DNA from: Allolobophora icterica
Taxonomy: Eukaryota; Annelida; Clitellata; Crassiclitellata; Lumbricidae
Reading direction: 5' to 3'
DNA length: 64,000 nt
Assembly: GCA_963556255.1 (NCBI GenBank)
Contig: OY744608.1
Span: 26,853,420-26,917,419, forward strand
The notes beneath the pieces were generated by a model. The model was not told where the DNA came from. It worked only from the letters and a program-made list of their open reading frames with translations, and made no database searches. The translations under genes and the position numbers were made by a program. Each line of letters begins with the position of its first letter. The first letter of the stretch is position 1. Positions 1 to 13,400 of the stretch are shown piece after piece.

Positions 1-398
1 TATTTCCAGATGGAAATAACCAGAGGGAAGTTGCCATAGGGAAAACAGCCATGGAGGAAATACCTCGGGGATGTCCATATACTGTCTTAACAGTAACATG
101 TCCATGTCAATCTCACCGTTTTCTTTTCACAGCAATACATCACCACTATCACCATTAACTTTAAAAAAATAAATAAGTTGACTTAATTTAAGAAACCTTT
201 CAAAAACAACAATATAAATCACATTTCTATTAAACAACACCCAATTACAGTTTCCACCATCCTGCTACAGCAACTATGTCTGAACTTAAGAAATCATGAC
301 ATGAAATGCCAAAAGACAATTTGCTTGAGAGTGTGACTTTCTTGCCTGTTACTTCCAAGTCTCCAAGATGTAGCAACAAGAATTTTAGTGTGAATTAC

Positions 399-1422
399 CT
401 GATGACTTGGTCTGACAAGGACGTAAGTGGAGCTGGTACAAAGTGACTTCAGCAATACACTCCAGAAGATCCGACCATCTGGTCCACCAAGCCAGTCTTT
501 CATCATCACCTCCTGAGAAAGCTCAGCTAAAAACTTTAGCACTGGTGCCACTGTGTCAGCTGTCATGACAATGGCTGTAGGAACAAAACAGCAAAGACAA
601 TTATACAATGGCTGTAGGAACAGAACAGCACAGACTAACTAAGCCAAGTCAATAAAAACATTACTCTGGTTAGACACAGAAGTCAAACATAGAAGTGCAT
701 TACTGATTATCTTGGCTGGACCAAGAAACTAGGTACACACATGAAATAACAAAAGCAACAAATATCAAATAAAGTCTGAACACACGCTGACTGTTTCCTA
801 AAGACAAGTGCTGAGCAACTCACCTGCTGACTGTGAAGCCATATCTGGAAAGGCTCCTTGCCCATCTGGAAACATTCTTTGCCGAGCGGCAGATGCTGCA
901 GCATGCACCCCACCTGCTACGTCCATTGCCATCTTCACAGCATCAGTCGACGCCTCAGACAACACAACCATTGGTTCCTCATGCTGTCTCAGCTCTCGAC
1001 TGCTCACTTCGTACAGTCCCTGGCACAGCATCATCACAAAGCCCGATTCAAGTAGCTGGCGCAGGGCAGCCGGTGACTGGCAGGCCAGTGCCAGGGTAAA
1101 GAGATGAGACTCCTCAAGAACCAAATGGCTAATGTCCTGCAGAATGTAGGGACGGTAGTCAAGGGTTGGTGTCCTTGACTCTGACAGACTGCGGGCCTCA
1201 GGGTCTGCCTTCAGGTCATCTGTAAGTGGGCCGAGGCTGTGCTGGCTGTCTTTGTGGTCATCCGTGTACGACTCCATACCACCGAAGATGACAATGCCCA
1301 TCCATTCGAGTAACAGAGAAAAGAAGTGTGGATGGATATAACACAATGAGCAGATGACAGAATCCACTGCTTGCTTCAGCAGTGAGTCAGTTGCTAATGC
1401 CATTGACCATTCGTACATAGCA
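399..1422 (-). CDS. BIRC6: BIRC6 exons 41-42, last exons in the window
   Basis: Exon 41 (1422-824) encodes YEWSMALATDSLLKQAVDSV, ICSLCYIHPHFFSLLLEWMG, LGPLTDDLKA and LACQSPAALRQLLESGF. Exon 42 (574-399) encodes TVAPVLKFLAELSQEVMMKD followed by WLGG and ends in phase 0 at CATCAG|GTAATT. No further exon could be placed with confidence in 1-398, which holds intron with a weak imperfect 16-18-bp tandem repeat near its end. Confidence 0.93.
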
Positions 1423-4400
1423 CTACAATATAACAAAGACTCATGAACTCCACACAAACACTTCGTCACACAACTTCATAATAAACTGTCACTGCAAAAA
1501 TAGTTCAATTGGAGGGAATTCAAATCTACCTTCAATCCACATTTTGTACAACATAATTCAATGTTTTGCACATTTGCCCTACTTTGATAGACTGGCTGAC
1601 ATTATTTGTTTATAAATTCACTTTAAATATGGTAACAAACTGTTCATGCTGACTGTAAATATACCCAAATAACTCAGATACATTTCCTAGTTTACAACAG
1701 AGTGCCTACACTGCTGTTCACAGGTCTGACATTGATAGGGTAATAAGTCAAATGCCATGCATGACTGCAACTCATGAAACCAAATGCATCATATTTGCCA
1801 CACTGTAAACTGCCTAAAAATGACCATCAGGCTTTTTTGCACACTTATCAATTCAACCATGTTCAGGAAATGCAATAAAAAAATTAATATTTTAAAGATT
1901 TTCTTAGAAATATGTTTTCTCTGTGAGCCACCTTGTCAGATCAATATGATCAATTTTAGTAGCCTATAGCAAATACATAATCAACTCAAACTCAGCCCAC
2001 TAAATGCCACTCACACAGACAATAAACATATAAAAACTAAAACAGCTGAAATTATAAGACATACAACAATAATTTTATTTGTAATATACACAAGAAACCG
2101 AACAGCTGTTTAAAATGTCATTTAACAGTTCTAAAGATATAAATTCTCAAAAAAGTGACCATCTCAAAGTTCCACCAAATGCCTTTTGAGGATGGGGTCA
2201 CAGAATCTGTGATATCTCTGAAAGTATTTTAAATACTGTATAGAAATTTTGGGCTTTTTCATCTACAACATCTTGCAACAAGTGGTACAAAAATTAAAGC
2301 TAATTCTGAGACAGATCGGTTGGGAAGCATTAGTGAAGTTCAACTGGAATGATCCATTGCTCAATCCAATGCCTGATTGACTTTATAATCCACACAGTGA
2401 GAATGAAGCACAAGATCAGAGCAGAAGGTAGCCGAGAAGTAGACGGCTGGAAAAATTACATAAGAATGCAATGTATTAAACTGGGTTCTCACCTTAACAG
2501 ATCCTTTGTAACAATTCGCCTGAGATCATCTGTCACAGCCATTTCATTGTTGTACCACAAGATGACAGCAACACAGTTCACATGTATAACAGCAGGTGAA
2601 GCAAGCGAGACGGGTGTAGGACGGCGAGTCCCCTGGTGATGAAACATGTCATCAGACAAACTATGTGACTTCTGAATGGCCAATCGAGCACAATCACCCA
2701 ACCAATCAGTAAACGCTTTCAGCCTGTACAGTAAACAAATGCGACACATTAACACCAATTGTAAAGATTTAAAACAAATTGTTATGTCGGGAGCTGAAGT
2801 TGTCCAAAAAACAGTTGAAATTATGTTTGAAAATTTTCTTCTATATTTTAGGAACTTAAAAAAAATCTATCTCAATTCCCTCCTATCTCAGCTCTCAATT
2901 TCCCCCTAACCACCAGTCATAATTTAGCGCATGTGCAAAACCACCCCATTTATCTGGTCCTGTGCTTGAGTCATCATTTTAAATAAAAAAAGATAAACAC
3001 TGTGTGGCTAGAGCATTTGAGAGCTATGGAAAAGCACTGTATAGAATGTCTTCATACATACATATATACATAAAACATTGGCATAATTATGGCACATGAT
3101 TTAGTTTGCTATGACACAGATGGGACAAAGGGTGCACTAACCTGACCATTAACCCAGCATCTTGATTGGTGCCCAGCTGGTAAAGTATGTCAACAGTTGA
3201 TTCATTTGCTCTTCCATTCAGTCTGTTATAGAATGAAGGAATTGTCTGACCTAGAAATCAAAAATAACAAATATAAGCAAACACAAATACACTCTTTGTT
3301 GTGACATCCCAAAGAAATACACTAGGTCCTTGTTCTAACACACTTCATTACAACATGAATTCTGATGTCACACAGTCGGTTACATAGATCCTAAATTTAG
3401 TTCAGTATCCGGAAATCACTTCATTAGAACAAATTCTCGTTAAAGGCGATACTTTGGATCACTAAAAAATGACAGTTTGGCGCAATCTAGCCATTCAACG
3501 CTGTTTTTCACTTGTCGTTCAGGATATTGACAGCAGCCACACCACCTTTGCTGGTCTTTCCTATTTTGGTATTAAGTAGAGACAGTGCTTCTTTGTAGTG
3601 TAAAAATGTGCAATCACGACTACAAGTGACCACCTATGCGTAGACTCAAATCTGCACACTTCATATTACAAGGTAGGCACTCAAGAGTCGCAACATTGCT
3701 CCAGCGATTCCTACAATATCTATTAGCTGCATTACAAGTAACCGTGTGATCAGAACAGTAACTGTCTGGACCTATTATTTCATACAATAAAATCAGCAAT
3801 CATTGGTTTGTCAATTTCTGGAATATGTACATCATGAATTACTTTGACAATGAATATAAATCAGTATTACGTGCGAAACTCATACAACAGGAACTAAAAC
3901 AAAACTTAATGACGTAGATCCATGAAAACTTCTCTGCAGTGGTGTTACATCAGGTCATTATCATCAGCCCCATTGCCTGCACAAAAAGAAATGCCACTAG
4001 GAATAACACAAACTGATTTCGTATTTTAAACTGCAAGTGCTCACCACCGTCCTCCGTACCACTGAGTGATGTATTTCGCAGCAGATGGTCGAGGAGAGCA
4101 AGTCCCATTGCCGTCGAATGCAAACCAATTGTCAGCAGGACAGACTCAATGCTGTTAGCATAGATGACCGCACTGCTGGTCATCAGCAGAGTTGTGCAGG
4201 TGACCAAAAGGTCCGGAGTAGATACAGCAGCCTGTGTCACATCTTTCTGAAGGTCATCACACTGAGACACACAGTGATGCAACAGACGCAACCAACCAAT
4301 GCTACAACAAAGAAATAAATATATTTAACAATTTCAAACTAGAAATTTTGCAAACAACATGTGTGATCTGTTCTGAATTATGTGATGCAAAAGACTGGTT

Positions 4401-7400
4401 CACTGTGCACGGCTTTAATGGATCTGCCCGTTTGTTGTTGTCTACCATCCTTCTTCACTCTCCACAACTCTAAACACAGTCCTCATTCACATATGTCTTC
4501 CTTATAACAAAACACTTGTAATGGGATGTGGTCCTGACGGCAATCTTTTACTGCCTCATACATAGGAAACAGTGATTTTCCTCCAATCCTAAATATTAAA
4601 AATATAGTTAAAGAACACAAAAGAAAAACAAATCACACTACTTGTTTACAAATATGCATTCCAAGTTCACTAGAAACTCACCTAACATTTTCCGTACTCG
4701 AAACTCCTCTTTTCGAACTTGTTATCAACCATAGCCTGCCTTTAACTGGACTTAGAAACTATCACTGACTTAAGGTACTGACTGTTCTTATGAACAACTT
4801 CAGATAGATTCACACTGAATCAAACCTGGTTCGTGAGACGTAGTCCTCAGGTGGAGTTATGATATTTGCTGTCCTTGCAGCACCCGTATCACCAAATGCC
4901 ATGTATCCCATCAGGGTGATCTGTGCCAATCCAACAGCATGTGAGTCCCGAGGTTTGTGAAGCCGTATTGTCACTGCTGTGACAACTTCTTCCCTAAGCA
5001 GCTGGATCTTGATGTTGGTCAAGCCACTGGTGGATGTAGGAGGACAGATCGGCACCATGTGGGTTCCATCTCGACTTCCCTCCACAGTTACAGCAGCAGG
5101 ACAAGCTGTCAGAAGATACAGAATTCAATCAGTTCTACCTAGCTACAGTGAAGCAAATTAATAGCCATACTCATTAATTATGAACTATACACATGCTATG
5201 AAGACAGCACTGTATTATTAGCAGTCATCAATGCCGCAAAAGTTACCCATGTTAAGCCCCCCCCAACAAAATTATGCTGAACAATGAAGTCTTTTTCATG
5301 CAGTTGCCACAATATTAGAACTGCAAAAGAAGAGATGAAACAGTACGTACTTGCAAGAGACGTTAGATGTGGTTGTATGTTGACTTCTTTAAGCAGAATG
5401 GCACAAGGAAGACTGATTGTGAGGTCTACCCAAGCTTCATCTGGATAGTAGTGGTATGTCCACGCAGCTGATCGAGCTCTTCTGTGTGGTGCCGTGCCAT
5501 GTATAAGGACATCAGCTGGGTTCGCAGTTGGGCTTGTTGATGATATTGTGCCTGGCAATTACAAATAGAAATGGTAGTCAAATGGTTAAGTAACTGAGCC
5601 CTACCATCAACAAAAATCCTCCAACGAGAATCTATGCAATAAGTTAACATGACAAGAACATCTCATGATAAGAAGCATAATGGATCTAAGGTCAAAGGAT
5701 TGATTCACACAACAAAATGTTTAAATAATTACTATTTTGAATGTTCCTAGTATATTCATTGTACTTGGACAATTAGAGTTACAAGAATAATGCAATTTTT
5801 CTGTGTGGTAAGACAAATTCTTCATATTCAAATAAAACATTAATTTCTAAAGGTTAACGGGAGTGGTTTTATTCTGCAGCAATCCAGTATAATTCGGTTA
5901 AACTTTGATTTTATGTGTTCCACAGCAAATTCATGACAATTGCCAGAAAAAAGTTATTAGTATAGTTAAAGAAAATGCTGTTTACCAAGTGGAGCAAAAT
6001 TCTGAAGAGTGTCGGCTGAATCCGAACCACTAGCGCCTCTTCTCAGCCCAGCATTTATCGGTCGGGCAGTGCCAAAGTACTGCATGATGGCAGATACAAG
6101 ACTTGGACTTGTATCGATAATATGTCGATTTGTGCTAACCAAGTTCTGGCAAATAACTTCAACACCACCTGTGCAAATTATAGAATAAAATACGATACAA
6201 ATATGATACACAGGAACACTTAAAATGGAAGACTGCTAATGCAGCCACATTCCACCTTGTGTCCATTGTTTGAATCCCAGTATATCATGTGATTCAGACA
6301 CTTCATTGTTGAGCCATGCAAACTGTACATGAATGTTGTTAGAACGCTGTCGTCATGCTAGCGCCTCAGCCAAAACATCCTTCAACTCGGAAGAACAAGC
6401 CTCTCAAGACTAATGATCACAGTGATATGTATTAAAGGTACAGTTACTTTTGCCTTACATGTGGAACTATGGATTTGTTCAGAAGTTTCACTTCTGTATT
6501 TTTTAATTACTTCTTGAAATATCATGGCTCAAGCTACTGGCACAGATTATAGAACAAGGTATTTTTTATCAGAACAATGCAATTTTTTTATAGAATAAAA
6601 TTTCATGCACAAAGTATAAGGTTTATTACAAAACCAGAATTGCGAGGTTGAAAACACATTAATTAAGAAAAAGTGGTGCAAAAATAAATGCCTGATTTTT
6701 TATACAGCTGCAACAAAAATTTAAGACAAGTACTTACCCATTTCAAGAAAACTGTGAATGGCATCCTGACAATCAAGCACTCGCAAAACAAACCACAAAA
6801 GTGGCTCTGAAAGCCGGCTCACTCGAACCGACGAACTGAATCCATGAAGTTCAGATGAAAGGTACTCATAGACCGGCTTCACAACATAAGACAGACTGCT
6901 TGCTTTGCTGTTCAACGTTAAAAGAATGTTGAAGATTCCATCGCCCACTGACAGAGGATTCTCTCCAACAGAGTTCTGCTTAAATCCACTGTGAAGTCCA
7001 CTGCTGGCAAGGATCATGGCTATTGTGTTAGTATTACAGCACCCCAGTGCTTCCATCAGGTGCAACATGATCTGGCGATGACCAAGAACAATGTCGGCCA
7101 AAGTGGCTGATTTTGGTTCAGCCGTGGTCTCAGCCGAGTGCGAACATGTCTTTGGCAGCTTCATGGACATGATAGGTGCTCCACTGCTAGTTGTTGGGCC
7201 TGATAAGCCTGCTGCAGCAAATGTTGCCGACCGAGCTGTTTCAGTCTTCTGCTCATCGGTAACGCCATCTTCTGGTACATTTGGAGTCGAGGTCATGATG
7301 AGCCCAGACGTTCCAAGCGACCGACTCATCTTGCTGAAATCTGTTTGAGGACTGCCAATAGACTCTCCTTCTGCGACAATACGGCTGCCTTCTCTAGCGC

Positions 7401-10400
7401 CTGCATTCTGATCAACATCAGCAATCATCACATTAGATTTCTTTGATGCCTGTCTGCGAGGTAGTGGAATTTTTACTAAGAGACTTGCAAGTCGCAGTAG
7501 GCTGCACATGAGGAGATCCTGATTGGCATCGCCAGTCAGTGACTTGTTCTCATTCGTTCGTAGCACATTAGAGAACAGGCCGACATAAACCGAGCGTGCA
7601 TTTATGCTATTTTCAATTGTACTTCTGCACTGGGCACGTTCCTGGCTCATGATGTGTCTGTGCACAAGGGCTGAAATCGATTCAAGAATGCTGATAGCAG
7701 TGTTAACATCCACTGTAGGAAAGTTTAGCTCGCATATATCCTCTATGAGTCGGTATTGAGCGTCAAGTGGTCCAAGGAACAGGTGAAATGCTCCTCTGTC
7801 AGAAAAAAAGAAAATTTAAGCAAATGAACAATAAAACATAAATATCATATATCATTAATTAATGATTATTAACATAAGTTTTTCACATTTGCAAGTATTT
7901 GTATTTCTTAATTATCTAATAAACCTTGAACACTAAAGCTTAGGAATAGTAACTGTCACACTTCATTTCATGCTAAGTTTACCAGTACCTCTGATTCCTG
8001 GTTATGCAGCTGGAAGATGGGCAAAGGTTAAGCAAGGTGAAAAAGAAGATCAGTCCCATTGGCACATCCTACAAGACAGCAGCTTGTATGAAGTTTGCGG
8101 TAACTACCATTTATTAAGTGCCTCTATTTACTAAAGTCCTCAGAAGCTCACACAACTAAGAGGCATAGTGCATACTCAAATCTACAGAATTCTAAAGCCT
8201 GCAATCACCATGATCACACAAAGCATCAGATATTTTCATTTCAAAGGGCAACATAACACACGTCATAAAATAATTTTCACTTTCAAAGCCAATCACATTC
8301 TGTAACAATAATCAATTTAACAGGTTACGTTAACATCCAAGAGAAGAGACACTTCAAAACCATCACAGAGAAAGCATTCAGCGCTGTCCAAGTTCTGGGT
8401 AAAACATGAATTAAACTGCCCCAAGGTCAAGTGGAATATCTGTAAAGGACAATCAGTGAGTCGTGACAAGTGGGCTGCTGTAAATGCAGTACCTTGTAAA
8501 CTGTGAGACATATTTGGAACTGAACCCTCTGTTTGAATAGACAGCATGCTATGGGTGGTTGTGCAATGACAGTGTACAGATGAAACAAATGTCTGTGAAG
8601 AAGACTCACCCTTCAGCAGAAAGTGATAATACAAGTCGAAGCAAGACTTCCTTCAGGCGATTCTCATCTTCACCACAGCGCAACTGAAGCCGGATGAGGA
8701 ATTTGTGGAAAGACTGGACAACGATTGGACCAATCTACAAAGCATAACTATGTTACTACCAATGGCAAACCAAACACAGCTTTAAGGTACCAAACTTCAT
8801 ATGTAACTCCCATAACTTCACATGACAGATACTTTTGCAATTTTGGTCCATTTAAGAAATTTAGACAGGATGGCAAATAACCACATTTGCTGAAAAGAAC
8901 ACGACACCTTCTCTGGATCATCTGGACAAACATACTTTCATTTCGGTCTACTGCCAAGGAATGCCTTCAAGAGGTACTTAAAGGGGCATCATAAAACTGT
9001 TCAGTTACATTACACACTTTAAAATCTGAATCACAAAAACCGAAACAGATTAAGGACTTACATGGGCATTTTGAACAGCCTGGGTCACTGATGTCTGTTG
9101 ACCTGACCCAGAAAGGAACTTCACCAGGACAGTCATCAGATTATTGTCTGTTATTATAAACGATGCCAGCCATTTCTCCGCCAAATGAGAGGCTGTATTT
9201 GCAGCCTCAGCAGCTGCTCCTCCTTGAGCAAGGCCATCGTCATTTGAATACTTGATGTTGGCCATCAAGGTAAGAGTCTGGAAGGCCAACACCCACGTTC
9301 TTGCCGAGACAGATGGAGACCAGGCCAGTGCTGCAAGAAGACTAGAAACAGCACTTTGATCCAGAGTGATGATGGGAACCCTTGAAGGGTCAAACGTTGG
9401 GCCTCCATTATCTTCGGAGGCTGTTTCATCGTTGAGAGTGAGCCATATCTGGAGGAGAACATCGAGATTGATGCGACGCAGGTGGAGCTGAGAGAACAGG
9501 TGGTTGAAGCACGTGCTCAACATTGTCAGTGAAGATGATGTCTAAAACATCACCAAGACATATGCTAACTTATTCATGCTGCAAATTTAATTACATAGCC
9601 CAGATTATTCAGATCTTCAAGCATAAGAGAAAATGATACTTAAAAAGAAGTCATGTTAATATTGACTGACTCATTAGCTCTTTTATGTGTATCACACTTA
9701 ATATTTGATTACAAACAGCACCAGTCCAGATTTAATAACAAAGAACAATTTTATAACATAGCAAATGAATACTCATAAAAGCACCCTAAAAAGTAAGCAC
9801 CCATAAGTAAAAGCACCCTAGCTAACACTAGAGCTCAGCTCTAGTGTTAGCTAGGGTGCTTTTACTTATATTGTCAACAGCAAGCTTGAGGCAGGGAGAA
9901 AATAAGCACCCTACAATAAACTACTTTTACGTCTTCCCCACTGCTTCAAGTCACAAGGCAGCCAGTATCTCATAAAGCCAATTGCACACACAGATAACCT
10001 AGTAGCTGGTATAGTTAAACAATGATTAAGAGAGCACGTTACTTCAAATTGCAAACTGATCAGTACAGAATAAGCCATTCTTAATACTGACAATCCTCAC
10101 CTCCATTCGGCTGGTCAGACTGACAAAACTGTCATCAGATAATCTTTCATCAGTAAATGCTGTAGGCACTGCTGTTGTGGTTTTTGGAATGGCACCAAGT
10201 GTAAGCAGTGGCAGAGGTGCATTCATCGCATTCTGAATGTTATTTGCCTCCATTGACAACATCAACTGAAAAGGCAACATAACACTCAAATTAAATATAA
10301 AAAGTCAAAAAAATAACATGAGAATTTTAAACACAGTCCAGATTATTCAGACACTTCGATTCACACATTTCCACAACCTCAAAGTTCATTATATCTAAGA

Positions 10401-13400
10401 CATGTTTCTGACGCAGCCACAGTGTACTTCAGTCATTCTAACATAGTAGATGCACTTTTACTTTCGTAGTCTAAACTTTGGTATGAAAAATGTATAGCAC
10501 AGATACCAAACTAAGAACGATGACCTACAAAAATATATTATCATCTTAAGATCAAACAGCAATGTGTGTTTTTTTTATTGGTAACATTAAGATGATTGTG
10601 CATCTGCTCTGCCTGTAACAAATAACCACTCTGGCCAGCAAATTACGGATGTTCCTCAGCCACAATCCATGACATTCAATCAGTCGATTCCAGGTATCTT
10701 TGTTCTTTGACACTTCGATTCACACATTTCCACAACCTCAAAGTTCATTATACCTAAGACAAGCAAGCTCCAGCAAACTAAGGTGCTCGTAACAATGTTT
10801 GTCATGTTCCGATTTTTATCATAAAGTAATTTTTATCATAAAGTAATTTTAAAACATTAACTCTGCAGGCACATACTTTGAGCTACATAGACTGTCATAC
10901 CTTAAGCCTAAGCTCTGCTCTCAGCTCTACCCCTTGCTCTAGGCGAGCATCCATTGCCAGGGAAACGCCCTGAGGAGCGGCATTCATCGGCCGGTTGAAA
11001 TTAGGATTCTTTGACTTCCAAAGCTTCATGTCTTTCTTGTCATCATCACCAAACACTGGATTTCTGCAATACGACAAAGTACAGTTAAGATCAAACAAAG
11101 AGCAAATAATTCATCACATTATCAAACCAAAACATTGGAAAGTTCACTGATTAAGTAAGATAAATGAGTTATGTATCTTGTTAGTTATTATTTTGTGGGG
11201 CGTGGTGGCTCAGTGGTAAGTTCGGCGCCTTGTGACCGGAGGGTTGCAGGTTCGAATCCCACTAGCCGCTGCGTACGGACCTTGGGCAAGTCCTTCACTC
11301 ACAATTGCTCGTGGCGCTTCGGCGTGAAAATTCCGACACAGTATCAAATGCTGTAGTCGGGAGCGCCTCTGAGTAGTAGTAGACTTCGAGAGGCGCTATA
11401 GAAATATCCGGAATAAATAAAAAAAAATAAAAAATAAAATGGTAGCACGTAAACATATTCACATATTATTATCCTTCGGTCAAGTTTATAACACAGGAAA
11501 TTGACGTTTCAGCAATCAGCTGCAACATCTGAATGCACATACCCAGTGAAGCCCCAATGAATAGTGCTGGAATTAGGGTTGGACTTCATTGTGACATTCA
11601 TCAGCTTTGCTGTCCAGTCACTCTTAATTGCTTCAGTGTAGAGGAAATCCTTCAGGTCTGTGTATTTGCCACTCATCTGCTCTTCGTACAACTCATCATC
11701 CATCAGAGCGTCTACCAGCATTGACACATCCATGTCATATTTATTCTTTGCTGCAAAGAGGATAAAACAAATAACAAATGAATAAACAAATGAACAGCGC
11801 AAGTAAGTGCACCTCAAATCTGCAGTAAGACCACTGACTGACTTGTTGACTCATGGTGGAAGAAGAAAAACCAAAAAAGAGATTTACAGAAAAACTTTGC
11901 TTCAATTTCTAGCAAATCAAAATATGATACACAAGAGGATAAAATTTTCTTACAGAAACCCAGTCATTTATTTATTTATTCCGGATATTTCTATAGCGCC
12001 TCTCGAAGTCTACTACTACTCAGAGACGCTCCCGACTACAGCATTTGATACTGTGCCGGAATTTTCACGCCGAAGCGCCACGAGCAATTGCGAGTGAAGG
12101 ACTTGCCCAAGGTCCATATGCAATGGCTAGAGTGGGATTCGAACCTGCAACCCTCCGGTCACAAGGCGCCGAACTTACCACTGAGCCACCACGCCCCAGT
12201 CATGCCTCCAAACTAACCATGAAAACTAAAAATACTTTTTAAACGAATCAGAACAATATGCAACCAGCAGACAAAATGACTATCGGACGAATACAAATTT
12301 GACAGATCCACATCTCAGAAACATGAATACAAGTTTCAGAAATCATTTTACACACTTCATAACTTTTGGAAGACGAGCGAAAGAGGATTCTACGTATTGA
12401 AAATCTATACAAATACTGGAAATTAACAAAGCCCCACCTGAAGAGTCGTTTATTGCTGGTTCTTCATCCATTGTTGGAAGAGTACAGCTGTGCATCAGTG
12501 AATCATCAATATCGTTTGAAGCAGCATCTGCAGCAGCACCAGCACCCACTGGTGTTAACAGTTCTCCATCCGTACTTCCATCCAATTGGGAAGCAACTGA
12601 ATACAGTCGCTCACCTTAAATATTACCAACATACACATCAAATTAGAATAACTGCAACCTTGGACCACACAGCACACAGACATGACAAATTATTATTCAT
12701 TAACTTGAGCATGATCCCAACACAAAAACTTTTTAAAATAAATTTATTTCCTCGCCAGGACTTGAACCTCACAACTCTTTGCAGAGATATATAGCTTTTC
12801 TTAACCAAACTATCAACCTAAAGATACACAGAATAAAATTAGAGGGCATGATTAGAGATAAGATTCTAACCCTCAAGTATGTCTTGGAGCAGACAAGTAA
12901 TGGAATGTCCAGACCATGATCCACCCCAGGACACATTTCCATGATTATATTCGATGTTGCACATAAGAAGCATGAGCTGTTCCAGGTCCTCTTGCTTCAT
13001 TGCCTCTGACAGTGAAATCGCTGGCCGGGTGCTCACAGTCACCCGGGCTAAGACCTAATAACAATCAAAATATCAAGATCACGCCTATTATATCTGGCTG
13101 GAACTAAAGCACAGCAGACCAAAAAGTCTTATGCTCAAATTTCCATCTTTCAACAGATCAAATCAAGAACCGAAATGGAAAGCAGCAGTTTGTAAATACA
13201 TGGTAGTTTTTAGTGTCTGGTTTTCACAGCAACATTCAAGAAACAGCTTCAAGTTATGATATCGAGTTGATTGGCAGACTCTGTCCAGCCAGTAAAGTCA
13301 TATGTGACTATGCCAGAGAAAATCCTCACAAGTCAAAAAGAAATATATCGCACATGTATCCCAAAACTGAGTTTGAGACTGCACTGGATTGGGCTGTAAC

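Noticed and set aside
1..398. A further BIRC6 exon ending near position 72 (CCCGAG|GTATTT, minus strand)
   Set aside because: A donor-like site is present but no acceptor gives an open frame similar to BIRC6.
11197..11275. Functional tRNA gene
   Set aside because: A and B boxes are good, but the body belongs to a multi-copy SINE with retroelement tail and target duplications.
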